From NCBI GenBank assembly GCA_034509735.1, contig JACGWO010000010.1:12165193-12229192 (forward strand): a stretch of 64,000 nucleotides of DNA, given 5' to 3'. Positions 46,195-58,103 of this stretch are shown here, piece by piece. The position numbers were made by a program, and so were the translations under genes. This DNA is from Sesamum alatum (taxonomy: Eukaryota > Streptophyta > Magnoliopsida > Lamiales > Pedaliaceae). Within the stretch, counting starts at the first letter, position 1. Each line of letters starts with the position of its first letter. The notes beneath the pieces were generated by a model. That model did no database searches. It was given only the letters and a program-made list of their open reading frames with translations, and was not told the origin of the DNA.

Positions 46195-49020
46195 GCCAAT
46201 CTCACAAAATTAGATTTTAGTGCTTTTTACGTTTCTAAAATAAATGATCTATCATGAGTCCTTGACGCTGAACTACATTTGACGAGCAATAACTTAGTGA
46301 AAGAAATCCGGTGGATCGTCCCGGGAATTGCGCGAATGCGGAAGCGCGGTAAAAATAAATTTACAAAATAAAAGGCATGCTTTTAATTTAAAGAACACGC
46401 TCAAGGGGTGTGCCCTTGAGGTTCCCGGGCGTTCGGTGTATCTCATGATCATAAAACAAATAAAGAAATCATGGAGGCCATAGAGTTAAAAAAAATAAAG
46501 AGGGACGAAAATCTTAAACGAGACCTACCCGTTGTCGTTTTCGTCTTCAACTGCTACTCGCGTTGTTCCCCGTTTTGCACCAAGACCTCGTTCTTGAGAT
46601 CCTCCAAATCGTGACACACGATCCACCCACGTATTCTTGCACGTCGTGCTAGCAACGAACAAGTATTATATTGGAGAGGATAGATCAACCACGCGTTATG
46701 AATTAACGGGATCGATCTTCCTTAGTTCAATTGTTCCAAGAACAAAAGAACAAGAAAATAATATTTTCTTGGTGAGAGAGAGAGAGAGGGGCGGACGAGA
46801 GAGAGGGGAGGAGAGAGTGTGTGTTGTGTGTGTGTTTTCAAGAATCATCAATCTCACAAATGTTGGAAGCTAGAGGTTTATATAGAGGAAGAGTTTAATC
46901 CTCTTTAAACTCAAACTCTAAGTAACCTAATTTGACTAGGATTTTGATCTAGTCAAAGTCCTAGTCAAACTAGTGTTTGACCTAGTCAAATGAATCCTAG
47001 CCTTCCATCTCCCCTTTCGATCTCAACCGTTGATTTTAATTTAATGGAATATTTAAATCCTATTAAATATTCCAAAAGGCTAAAAGAATAAATATAACAT
47101 TATAAATAAATATTATTATTTATTCTAAGCCCATTAAATCAACCCTTTTAATAAATCCTATTTATTAATTTAATTCCCTTTATCAAATAAAAGGAATTAA
47201 TTTCTCCAAGAAAATATGGGACCCGATTAAATCTAATTTAATCATTCCTTTACTCCAATATTTAATTCCAAATTAAATACTAAGTGTGTGTGGATAGTGT
47301 GTGACTCTTTAAGTTCACCATTCAGCTAGACTTGGTCGGATTCCTAGAATCCGTCCGTTACCATGGGTGGCCATCTAGCAACGGTCCATGGCACTAGAGA
47401 CTAGGTGAAATATTCGGGGATGAACATTTAGGCTCTAACAGTACACTTGTCCTTCTGTCTTCGGTTTCATCACTTAGGGTCTAGGGCACGGAAAATGCAG
47501 GTACCCATTTTGGACCTAAGTGTCGGTCTGTCCTTACTAAACGCCGCAAGGGAAACCTTTTCCCTTCTGTTCAGTCACTGTGGCCACAGATTTCAGGGAC
47601 AAGACACAGAGCATTTATGAGACTCAACTGTCAACACCTTTTGACAGGAGACAGATCCTTTCTTGGAAACTACTGTCACTTTGTACACCCGAGCTGCACT
47701 AGACATGGCTTATGACTACTCAAGAGTATTTTGGCAATCTCTCACCATATCTAAGATACAGACCTGATGCACAGGTAAACTCAGCAGTTCCTCAAGTCAA
47801 AGGACTTGGCCTGTACCATTGGAACCGGGAATACACGTCATACCTTGCTGACCATACTCAAGGTCCTCCGTAAGACGGTTCCCGCGAGTCACCTCAGTCA
47901 GCTGCTTCCTAGCACGCTGACCCACTAACACTGCTTAGACGATCTTCGTCACCCGTCGATGAAATACGACAGCAGATGCTTAGTGCAAGTCTCAAAGGGA
48001 ATCCCGGTACCCATTTTCGGGATTCCTTGACTTGGAGATTTCCGGACTGATTCGGTGAGACTGATTTCATGGACCTACCTCCAAGCGTAGTCCCAGTCTC
48101 CGAAATCGTTTCTCAGTCCGTGGGCTTTGTTTTGCGTAGTGAACAGAAATGTAAATGCAGATAAGTGAACGTAAACAAAGTATTGCCATATGAATTTTCA
48201 CTTCTTTATTCATGAATGTTTTATCAAATACCAAAGAATTGTCTAGACATAGGTTACATATTCCTGCCAAAATTGGCTTACATGGTCACCTATTCTAACA
48301 CTTAGGAGAAACAATAAAATACTAATGATCTCGGACAAGACTATGCTAAAGCAATGATTTTGCTTCGTCATCATCTCCACAAAAGCCTCAAGTGTCAATA
48401 CTTAACAACCAAAAGTCCTTCTGAACTCTGGAAGAGTTTAAAGGACCGCTTTGACCATCAAAAGACTATAATACTACCACGTGCAAGATATGAGTGGATA
48501 CAATTGCGATTGCAAGATTTCAAGATAGTCGTTGAATACAATTCTGAGATGTTTTTATTGTATCAAAACTGAGATTATGTGGAGAAGACGTGAAAGATGA
48601 ACAAATATTAGAAAAAATATTTTCTATCTTTCATGCATCTAACCTTGTACTCCAGCAGCAGTATGAGGGAACGTAGGTTCAAGACCTACTCCAAGTTGAT
48701 TTCATGTCTACTTGTGGCAGAAGATAATAATCAAGTTTTGTTAAATCATCATCAGGCACGACCCACTGGATCCAAACCATTCCCTAAAAATTCAGTTGCA
48801 TTTCCTAAAGCAAATGCTACTTCTTGAAGAAATAGGTGTGCTCGATACCATGGCTCACCATGCGGCCATTCTTATAGATGTGGTCGTGGTCGTGGTAGTG
48901 CTCGTGGGCATCACAATACATGGATTAATCCTAATAATCAAAAGAACAATGGGAACAAAAAAAGATAGACGGATTAAAACAAAGAGGCCAGGCCTCACCC
49001 AACATGAAAATAAATGATGC
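46195..49020 (+). pseudogene. Copia gag (UBN2 type) split by a solo LTR
   Basis: The N-terminal part (46195-46297) reads LTKLDFSAFYVSKINDLS, a stop, then VLDAELHL. After the solo LTR (46298-48300) it resumes at 48301 with GETIK, then AMILLRHHLHKSLKCQYL, ELWKSLKDRFDHQKTI and YEWIQLRLQDFK. Fragments FHASNLVLQQQY-like and YSKLISCLLVAEDNN follow in other frames, then a GRG-rich stretch near 48890. The zinc knuckle expected next is absent. This belongs to a different copia lineage from the long-LTR family. Several frameshifts and stops make it non-functional. Confidence 0.85.
46298..48300 (-). mobile_element. Solo LTR of the long-LTR copia family
   Basis: 2,003 bp, TG...CA, flanked by a perfect CTTAG duplication (46293-46297 and 48301-48305) and with no internal region. 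This is the product of recombination between two LTRs. TATA-like sequence on the minus strand near 46875-46884. CTGTGGCCACAG intact at 47578-47589. Confidence 0.93.
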
Positions 49021-49249
49021 ATACGCTAATAGACTTCGTGATCATCCTTATTGTTCATCCAATAAACAACAACTAGCACATTTACATCAAATATAAATAT
49101 TCCAAGCAAATAAACACATCTAAAACTATATAAATGATTAAATGCAGAAATACCATATTAACAATGCAATTAGAAAGATGGATATCAACAATACATACAA
49201 TAAAATAAGTAAATAAGAAAATAATAAGAACTCGTGGAGAGTGAGCATG
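49021..49249. other. Short unassigned stretch
   Basis: Its last 50 bp resemble an inner part of the adjoining LTR (compare 49405-49440), suggesting a rearranged border. No gene. Confidence 0.4.
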
Positions 49250-50173
49250 TGATGTGAGCTAAAAGAGCTCATTCTTGGGCTTGAGTGGAGTGGATTTTGT
49301 TTTCTACAAGTCAAGGAAGGGGGCCTGCAAAAAAAAAAAAAAAAACCGTTAGCACTCTGACGCTAAAGTCAGTAAGCAACTATGAAAGAATAAACTTGAA
49401 TGAAATAAGAAAATAATAAGAACTCATGTAGAGTGAGCATAAAATGTGTCTGGTGTAAATTGAGAGAAAAATTCGAGAGCTTAAAGTGTAAAAAATGTTA
49501 TTGAGCTTGAGAGAGTAGAAAATTCATCCCCCCATACCAGCCAAGGGGGTTGGTATTTATAGATGAGGATCTTTAACCCGAGGAAGGACTCGCATCCCCC
49601 TTAACTTCGAGAAGGCGGTTGCCAGTCTCCCAAGAGTCCTGAGGAGGTGGAGTGAGGGCCCTAGACTCATCGGAGGGTTAATAAAGGACCTCCCCAGAGT
49701 CCTGCACAACATGGCCTTCTAAAATATAGGAGGTGGTTCAGGGGATCTTGCGTGCATAAGGAGAGAGCTTTAGATAACCGTTATTCAGACTTCAGGGCCA
49801 GAGCTCCTTTTCTGGGCTTTCTGTTAGGGGTAGGCCTCCTCTTTTGGGCCTTCTATTGCAGGGCCGACTAGGCTTCTGCCTCTTAGGCCGAATTCTTCAA
49901 GGAGCCTAGTTCGCTCCTTCCCTTGGGTTGACCCAATGTCTTCTTTGTTGGACTTTGCTTCAAGGGCTAAGCTAAGCCTATTCTCTTCGTCTGGGCCTGG
50001 CCTGCTATTCGATTGTCCCCAGGGGGCTTGTTTTGTCTTTCCATGGGCCTGGGGGCATGAATTCAGCCCCCTTGAGGATACTTTGAGTCTTGTATTGCTT
50101 TGGGCTCGTGCGATCTATTTCTTTTTTCTGGACTCTTTGGGCCTCTTTGGGCTAGTCATTTTTATGCACATCA
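49250..50173 (-). mobile_element. 3' LTR of the non-autonomous element
   Basis: 924 bp. Matches 51316-52256 throughout with scattered differences. A TATA-like GGTATTTATAG lies near 49551. Confidence 0.8.
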
Positions 50174-50379
50174 TTTAATTCCCCCCACTCTGATGGGGAG
50201 AGATCACCTTCAATCTCCGTTAGAGTAGGCGTCTTTTAGGGCCGCAAACGGGCCTTGGATCCTCGAGACTTCGTCACTTACTAGAGTAGGCATTTTCGCC
50301 TCATAGAGGTAAGAGGCTGGCCTGAAGAGGGAGCCATTTATTCTTCTGTGCTTTCCTGCAAGAAATATTAGTAGCATAG

Positions 50380-51165
50380 ACATGCATACAAAGAGAAGAG
50401 CTTGATTCGTGCCTGCAGAGAGCAGGGCTCTTCAGAAGCTACATGCTCGGAGCAAGGTTTATGTCTCTCCATGAAAGAGGGCTTTATTTGAGAGTGTGTA
50501 CTCGTAACAATACTTACAGGCCTTGCCGAAGAGAGAATAAGGTATCCGCTCGAAGCAGGGCTTATGTGCCCTCGCAGAGGAGGCTTAGGAGCCTGCACGG
50601 GACAAAGCTTAAACGTCTGCTGTTTAAGTGCCTAGGTACCTGCCCGAAGGAGGACTTGGATGCCTCCGCTGAGGAGGGCTTATGTGGCTATGTGGAAGAC
50701 ATGGGTTTTACTCTTTTTTTACAATAATGCGGTGCCTACTTGAAGCAGGGCTTGTCTTTAGGGAATGCCTATTGTTGAGGAAGGCTTTATACATGTCTTC
50801 TTGCCTATAGCAAAAGTATAAGTATAGATATCTGCATTTGAGAATTCTTTCCAAGAAGTAGAGTTACTTTGTGAAAGTAATATTTTGCAAAAGGAAGGAT
50901 TTAACCTATTTAATAGTATTTTCTCTTGAGGAGGGGCTCCTGCTCGGAGGCAGGACTTATTTTTGAGAAGGTTCCCACCTGGGGTGGCAAGAAAATGTCC
51001 TTGCAAGAGGTCTTGACTGGGGACAGGACTTGTGCTTGAAGAGGCTCCTGCCTGGGGGCAGGAAAATGTCCTTGCGAGAGGTTCTACTGGGGGCAGGACT
51101 TGTGCTTAAGGAGGCTTTGGCTTGAGGGTAGGAAAATGTCCTTCTGAGGGGTTCTGCCTCAACAT
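50380..51165. repeat. Internal degenerate tandem repeats
   Basis: Two classes: GAAGCAGGGCTTATGTG-like units at about 50400-50780 and GGCAGGAAAATGTCCTTGC units at about 50980, 51057 and 51130 (period about 74 bp). They make up most of the interior and are non-coding. Confidence 0.65.
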
Positions 51166-51315
51166 GCCTTGAGGGCGCTAAAGGAGGCGCAGGCCCTCAC
51201 TTACAACTCCTGAGGATTGGTGGCGGCCTCGGCCGCTTTCTGCTTGTCTAGCCCGCTATTGGGGGTTTTCATGGTCCTCACGTCTTAGTTCTGTGTTCCC
51301 ACAGACGACGTTAAT

Positions 51316-52256
51316 TGAGGTGAGCTCAAAGAGCTCGTTCTTGGGCTTGAGTGGAGTGGACTTCATTTTACAAGTCAGAGAAGGGGACTTGCAAAAAAAG
51401 CGTTAGCAGTCCGATGCTCAAGCAACTAAAAAATTATGAAAGAATAAACTTGAATGAAATAAGAAAATAATAAGAACTCATGGATAGTGAGCATAAAATT
51501 TGCGGTTGTGTGAATCTAGAGAAGAATTCGAGAGCTTAGAATGTAAAAACTGTTATTGAGCTTGAGAGAGTAGAAAATTCATCCTCCCATACCAGCCAAA
51601 GGGGTTGGTATTTATATAGGAGGATCTTTGACCAAAGGATATTTATATAGGAGGATCTTTGACCAGAGGGAGGACTCTCGTCCCCCTTAACTTCGGGAAG
51701 GCGGTTGCAGGTCTCACCAGAGTCCTGAAGAGATGAAATTCTTGAGGGCCTTGAAGTCTCAGAGGGAACAAACATCCCCCAAAGTCCTGCAAAACATGGC
51801 CTCCTAAAAGATAGGACGTAGTTGAGGGGATCATGCGTGGATAAGGAGAGGGATTGGGATGATTCTTATCCAGACTTTAGGGCTGGAGCTCCTTTTCTGG
51901 ACCTTCTGTTAGAGGCGGGCCTCCTCTTCTAGGCCTCGTGTCGTGGGGTCGACTGGGCCTCTGCCTCCTAGGCCAAATTCTTCCAGGAGCCTAGTTCTCT
52001 CCTTCCCTTGGGCTGACCTAAGGTCTTCTTTGTTGGACTTTTCTTTAGGGGCCAAGCCAAGACTCTTCTCCTCGTGAGGGCCTACCCTACTCTCCAATTG
52101 TCCCGGGGGCTTGGTTTGGTCCTTCCCTGGGCCTGGGCGAACAAATTGGGCCCCTTGGAGGGTACTTTGAGTCTTGTATTCCTTTGGATTCATAGGATGT
52201 ATTTATTTCTTTTGGATGATTTGGGCCTCTTTAGGCTAGCATTTTTATGCACATCA
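51316..52256 (-). mobile_element. 5' LTR of the non-autonomous element
   Basis: 941 bp. Contains an internal duplication of GTATTTATATAGGAGGATC (about 51607-51660) that the other LTR lacks. Confidence 0.8.
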
Positions 52257-52734
52257 TAATCTTTCAAAAAATTAGAAGACATCAGAAAAATTCAATTTTC
52301 CACGAAAAATGGTACTGGGCCGTTTTTTTATTGCAGATGGTCGGCCGCACGCGCAAACGCAAGCACAGTGCGCGTGCGCAGTGGCACTCCTTGCAGGCCA
52401 TTAGCTGCGTGCGTCCAACTCGCACGCCCTGCTAGCTAATGACCGGCCAACATGGCTGCAAGCAGACGGCTGTCCCGTTTTTCAATTTTTTTTTAAAAAA
52501 TTTCTACTATAAAAATAAAGTATAAACATGCATTTACAGAAAATCCAGTTCTCAAAATATGCATAGATATCCATAATTTTAAAATAAAAAATTAACACAT
52601 ATTTTCTAAACACATAATCACACATCAAAGCCATAAATCATGCTTTCCAAAATCAAATTAAACACGTTCTTCATGCTTAATAAATAAAAACATGTTCGTC
52701 CTAGCCACAACACCGAACAGGGCTTTGATACCAC
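52257..52734 (-). mobile_element. Copia leader fragment with GC-rich tract
   Basis: Complement of a Met-type primer site at about 52715-52733 (GGTATCAAAGC, one base from consensus), then AT-rich leader and a GC-rich tract at 52340-52460. The left side is cut by the non-autonomous element, and no gag follows. Confidence 0.75.
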
Positions 52735-54953
52735 TAAAAGAATCGGGTACGGCTCGGGAACGGAACGAAAGCGTAATTTAAAGTTGAATTTAAACAAGTT
52801 CATAAGGTTGTTCCCGTTGAAGTTCCTTGGAATTTGGTGTCTGTCAAGAGCATATAAAGGAGAAGAAGAAATATTGGACATGTGGCTTAGGATGTAAGCG
52901 ACAAAGGTGTATAAAATTAAATAAGAATTTTACCTTTCTTGTTTACAAGTGAAGAACCGGTACACGCTTTTTTCCCTTTGTGTTCTTCTTATCTTCTGTT
53001 CACGTTGAGAATTCAACGGAGAGTCCTCTAAAGGTGTCCACACCACACAAAGGAAGAGATCTCTATACTATTGCTAGATAGTTGTAGAGAAAATGAAGAA
53101 ATAAACAATTCCAAATGAACAATATTGAGTAGTGCTTTTGAAATGTTTTTGGTTCAATCCTTTCCAAAAGGTATGAATGCACAAGGATAGAAATTTGCAA
53201 AGATTTTTTTTTAGAGTGTTTTGCTAAGTTCTACAAGAAGCAAGTTAACAAGTGAAGTCATTCAAGTCTTGTATGTATAGTTTTCTGTAGTAGCATATTT
53301 TGAACACAAAATTCAACTTACAAATAACCTCCAATGTAACCTACACATACATACACACTACTCGCACATCCACTAACCATGATAACATAGAACCACCTAA
53401 AAACTTCATCATGGCCAGCCACATGTGTCCATCCTTGGAGGAGTTCCAACTCCTCCTTTAACTTGCTCTAACTTGCAAAATCTCATGGACTTGGACTATA
53501 AGTTTTGGACCTATATATAATCAAATTAAATTAAGTCCAAACAAAATTTTATTGGATATTTATTAATCTAATTAATCTCAATCCAATTGAAGCCCAATGA
53601 TTTGTTTAATCCAACTAAATAAACATAAGTCCAAACTCTAATTAATTGATCCAATCAATTAATTAAGCTAAACCCGATAAATTAATCCAATTAATTTAAA
53701 GGTTCTAAGTCCAAAAATTAACTAATTCAATTAATTAATTCTTTTACTATCCATCAAATGAATTTCCCAATAAATGATCCAATCATTTATTTTCTCATTG
53801 AATTAATTTAATCGAATTAAATTAGTTCCCTTCTTCTAAATTTAATTCCAAATTAATTTAACCAATTCCATCGTGATCTGTGTGTGACTCTTTAGGTTCA
53901 CCCTCAGCTAGACTTGGGCTTCTATCCAACACAATTGGTCAATTAAATCTAATTTAATTAATTATTTTCCAATTAACCATTAATCAGAAAACACCCGTCA
54001 CCATGGGTAGCCATCTACCAATGGCCTATGGCACTAGAGACCAGGTGAATGTCGACATGAATGTTTAGGCTCCCGAGTTTTATACGAGTACGGTCCTTCC
54101 ATCAGTTATCTCTCGGTCTAAGTCTAGGTCATGCAATTCAGCGTAGGTTCACATCCTTGACTGGACAGCTATCCTTAATAACTAGAGACACGTTTGCTCT
54201 ATTGATCAACATATGAAATCATTCCCTACTCAAAGAGCTTAAATAGTCTCAGAGCGCATAGGAGACTCGACTGTCATGTGCTGATAGGTGACAGATCCTA
54301 TCTTGGAACTCACTGTCCTCACTGCATACTCGGACTACACTGGATGAGGCTTATAATAAACGCATCCCAAATACGGACATCTCTCACCATACCCTAGATA
54401 GAACCATCATATGCATGTGATTGTCATGGTTCCTCAAATATGAGGACTAATCCCATACCATCGGAGTCGGGGAGTTCCATTCATACCGACCCAAGCCTCC
54501 AAGGCTTTCATATGACGACTCCTCACGAGTTAGTTCAGTCCGCTCGACAACCTGGTCGAACAAACCTACTAAGATTACGTAGTTGTCTAATGTCTGTCAC
54601 CGATGAAACATGGAATTCATCTAATGAATGCAATATTTAGTGCAAGTCTCTATAGGACTCTCGATACACTGTCTCAAAATCCTCGAGTTGGAACGTTTCA
54701 GACCAACCCTTAGAAGTTGGTTTCATAGCTGTCATCCAATGCGCAACCTAATCACATGGATTATCCAATTGGGTCTGTGGGCTTTTGTTGTGATGTTAAA
54801 ATGCCATTTTAATGTAATTAGTAACCCCAACAAACACATAGTGCAACGAATAATACTTACTTTATCCTTCAAGTTAATGTTACTTTAATAAAGATTACTA
54901 AATAGAACCTAAAACTGCCAATCCAATTGGTTGTCTGGCCATCTATTCTAATA
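52735..54953 (-). mobile_element. Old 5' LTR of the long-LTR copia family
   Basis: 2.2 kb, aligning along 533-2746 and 28360-30593 but more diverged. Both terminal TG/CA pairs have become TA (starts TATTAG, ends TTTTA on the minus strand), and the CTGTGGCCACAG palindrome is missing. It is the oldest member here. Confidence 0.82.
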
Positions 54954-55505
54954 CGATCCACCACAACCACCTTCCCGAGTCCATGGGAGACAAAACCCCT
55001 CACTCACAGGGGGGACTTCCTCTATAAATATGAGCTCCCTCGGCTGGTATAAGGTAACGCATCCCTATTTGCACAAACTCAAGAATAGCTCACACTAATG
55101 CAAAAAGTCTTTTTCACATCCGATACATATTCATGTCAATTTTTGCTATTTCTTCATTATTATTTTGAAGCCTTTATTATTCCACAACTGTTTACTAACT
55201 TGACCGTCGAAGTGCTAACGTATTTTTTTGCAGGTCCCTTTATTTCGACTTGCAAGACCAAGGCCCAAATTGTTCAAGCCCAAAAGTTCCTTTTTGAAAC
55301 AAGCTATTTCAACTCACGTCAAGTGTTGTCATCTGTGGGAACACAGAACTAAGACGTGAGAGCAATGGAAGCCCCCAACAATAGGCTAGACAAACAAAAA
55401 GCGATAGATGTTGCGGCTGACACTCAAGCTCTGCAGGTGGTGACCCATTCACTTTTGGCTCCTAACCGAAGGGACGACATCAGAACCTCCAGTGAACCCT
55501 AGCCG
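54954..55505 (+). mobile_element. Fragment of the non-autonomous gypsy family
   Basis: Opposite orientation to 49250-52256. It shows TATAAATATGAGC (about 55025), TTTTTTTGCAGGTCCC (about 55222), the leader phrase TGTGGGAACACAGAAC (about 55335) and the same gag start (Met at 55365, NNRLDKQKAIDVAADTQAL). Truncated at both sides. Confidence 0.7.
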
Positions 55506-55544
55506 CCGTCAGATTTCCCGCGCTATAGCACCTCTTCGGACACC

Positions 55545-56615
55545 TCTTTGACCGATTAAACGAACCTATCAAGAACTTTTTTCTACTCAATGTGATTAAT
55601 CCGAAGGGAATCGTCTTAAGGTCGTTACCACCCTCTTTCAAGTATGTGGAAATTCGTATTCGGTTAATTAATCTACCTATTTTCATGGAGATATAATTCA
55701 ATCGAACCCATTGAGATCATGACAATTAACGAGATCCTTATAGAAATTAAGCATGCTTTCGCGGTTAATTCCTAGGTTTAATCTCTGACTTTCTAACATG
55801 GAATTTCACCTTTCAGTACTTCACTCGATGTTTAAAACATGCAAACACGTGGCCAACATATTCAGAAGACAAATAAGTGCTCGGAAATTAAATCGGATCA
55901 ACTCACACGAGATCGGAAAACGAGAACTAGAATAAATTCATTAAATCTATCAAAGGGTTTCAACATGAATCCTAGTATAAGAATTCTACTCAGCCATAAA
56001 GTTAACGAAGAACCATGATAGATATGTCAGAGAATACATCAAACAAGGTGCTAAAAAGGAGAAAGGATTAGGAAGAACTATAATTCGATCGTCCTAGTCG
56101 TCTTGAAGCTTCCCTGACGTCTTGGTGTTCCTTTGAGCTTTGTATTTGTGCTTCCTCCCCCCTTTCTCACATCCCTAATCCCCCTTTTATAGTTTGTAGT
56201 GGAGCAAAAGGCAGAAAAATCCGAACGATTCTGTTTCCAAGTATAGAACACGCCCGTGCAGCATGAACACGGTGCGGCCGTGTTCTTGTGTTCTCTACGA
56301 GTAACCCGACATGGCCGTGTCCTAGAACACGGCCAGGCCGTGTTCTCCTCGGGTGTTCTTGGCTGGTGATTTGAATTAGCGAGACACGGGCGTGTGAGAG
56401 GATACAACACGGCCGTGTTCTGTCAAACATGGGTGAATTCTTTTCTTTAGTCCATTTTGCTCCTGAATTATGCTTGAAAAGAGAGAAACAACCAAAAGCA
56501 GTATCCAAGAAAGAGTTTGGCATAGAAAAGTTGTAAATTAGATGGAATTCTGCTTAAAAGGGCGGAAGAATGCGTGTGTTTCCCCTTAACAAATACATAA
56601 AATCCCTACTTATCA
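55545..56615 (-). mobile_element. 3' LTR of the Athila-type element, truncated
   Basis: On the minus strand it starts TGATAAGTAGGG at 56615, next to the polypurine tract. It matches 61015-61081 plus 63064-63590 of the right LTR. Beyond 55545 it is lost at the junction with the fragment at 54954. It contains about eight CACGGCC/GGCCGTG motifs (56245-56420) where the right LTR has a GCGCGC tract. Confidence 0.82.
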
Positions 56616-56634
56616 AACTCCCCCAAACTTAAAA
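56616..56634 (-). other. Polypurine tract of the Athila-type element
   Basis: TTTAAGTTTGGGGGAGTT on the minus strand, directly before the LTR start TGATAAG. Confidence 0.85.
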
Positions 56635-56639
56635 CAGTT

Positions 56640-57985
56640 GCTTGTCCCTAAGCAACAAAAGTCCATAGGCAATGACCCCAAATGAGTGTAGAACTCGCTT
56701 TCTCAACATCGTGGCAATGATTCGTATTAACAAACACAACTTAGAAGTACATAGTCATAAAACACAAGCTCACGACATATTATGTGAAAGTTAACTCATT
56801 TAACGAACGTAAGGGGTTGATCACACCACAACACTTCATTTCGCCCTATAGAGAACCGAGTGACCGAGTCTCCGTTAAGCCTATAGGTATCTAGTTTAGT
56901 CATTCCTCCGTTTTCAACAACACCTTTTCTTACTTCTTTTTCTACCCAAGCGTAGACGTCCTTTTTTTTTTTTCCAGACTGAGAGGCCGCCTTCTTTTGG
57001 TCGTAATTTGGCCTTTTTACGTGAATGACAATATTTGTGATGAAGGCATCCGGTTTACTCAACCAACTACGTTTCCCAAAGTGCTTTGCGTATTCATGAC
57101 CCTAGTCGTCGTTTTTCGCGAATGACAACATTGGTGATGAAGTCACCCGGTTACTGAGCAACCGAAGCCAGCGGAGTAGGTGCGTTATATCCTCTTTTTT
57201 TCGTTGGCTTTTTTTTTTTTGGATGGGAAAGGACAATCGTCCTACTTTAGGTGTATGAAAAGTTCGACCCGACGGGGTTTAAACAACGAAATGACTTTCA
57301 CAGAAGACACTACAATTAACATAAGCCATGACAACTCAATCCCCTTTTCGGAACGATTCAAAGTGGTGTGGCGTTAGAACCTAATTACTTCTCAGCAAAT
57401 TTAAGCAACAATCACATAATAACGCAGTTATGCATGCTTTGATTCTATGACCTCCTACTTAGCATTACTTTATCCGAATAAGCCACATGCATCGTCGAAG
57501 GGTCATACATATCACAACGTGAATTTGGCGCAAAAGCAGCACACAGAAAGACACAAAAATGAAATAGACACCTATAATGCATAGCATGAAACATGAGGAA
57601 TCAAGCAATTCCCCCAACTTAGACATAGCAGTGTCCTCAATGCATAAAGAGAGGTGGGAGAGAGGACGTACCGCAAGGGTGTGTTTACGTAAAAATTGAC
57701 GGGGAAATAACACGATGGTGTTCTGGAACACGATCGAGCCGTGTTGTCGTGTTGCGCATCGTTCGGGCGAAGCTGGCAGAAGTATAGAGCAACGACATGG
57801 AGTGAGCAGATTTATAAAGGAGAAAAAAATTAAAATAGAGCAAAGAGAAAGATAAAAGTGAAAAGAGGAAAAAAAAAAAAAAAAAAAAGAAAAAAAAGGT
57901 AGAGAAGGAAAGGATTCGGGTTGCCTCCCAAACAACACTTTGTTTTAAGTCGTTAGCTCGACTGTGTTGCGGGTGTTCAAGCTGA
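56640..57985. mobile_element. Athila non-coding spacer
   Basis: Region between the end of pol and the polypurine tract, without a gene. It includes a second tract (AAGTTGGGGGAATTG on the minus strand, about 57607-57621), a direct repeat (GAATGACAA...TTGGTGATGAAG near 57024 and 57120), and an A-run at 57870-57888. The phrase GTTTGGGAGGCAACCC (minus, about 57923-57938), usual after Athila pol, is present. Confidence 0.65.
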
Positions 57986-57989
57986 CGGG

Positions 57990-58100
57990 TCATGGTGCTG
58001 CAAATTGCCCCCCTTTTTGATTGGAGTCCCGACAACGTAGTGTTTCAATTGTTGTCCATTAACTTTAATGTTGCCCGTTGCTTGCTCCGAACCTCGATTT
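57990..58100 (-). pseudogene. Athila integrase C-terminal scrap
   Basis: Minus strand GNIKVNGQQLKHYVVG followed by a short tail and a stop near 57995, matching the usual last residues of Athila polyproteins (VNGQRLKHY). It is joined almost directly to the protease frame at 58104, so everything between is deleted. Confidence 0.65.
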
Positions 58101-58103
58101 TTT

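Larger units (their letters stand above)
49250..52256 (-). mobile_element. Non-autonomous Ty3/gypsy-type LTR element, 3.0 kb
   Basis: Two direct LTRs (49250-50173 and 51316-52256) begin TGATGTGCATAAAAATG on the minus strand. A polypurine tract (AGAGTGGGGGGAATTAAA, minus) adjoins the left LTR at about 50174-50192. A primer-like site (ACGTCGTCTGTGGGAA) lies two bases inside the right LTR. The interior is only 1.1 kb: a gag start (Met at 51272, NSGLDKQKAAEAATNPQEL then stop) and repeated GGCAGGAAAATGTCCTTGCG-type units. There is no polymerase. Flanks differ (GCATG and TAATC), so the ends were rearranged after insertion. Confidence 0.8.

Noticed and set aside
50380..51165. CRISPR-like or satellite array
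   Set aside because: The repeats are degenerate with no uniform spacers, and they lie inside a plant LTR element.
49245..52261. 5-bp target duplication for the non-autonomous element
   Set aside because: The flanks GCATG and TAATC do not match, so no duplication is claimed.
57465..58035. Minus-strand ORFs with poly-Phe stretch
   Set aside because: They come from the A-run at 57870-57888 in non-coding Athila spacer.
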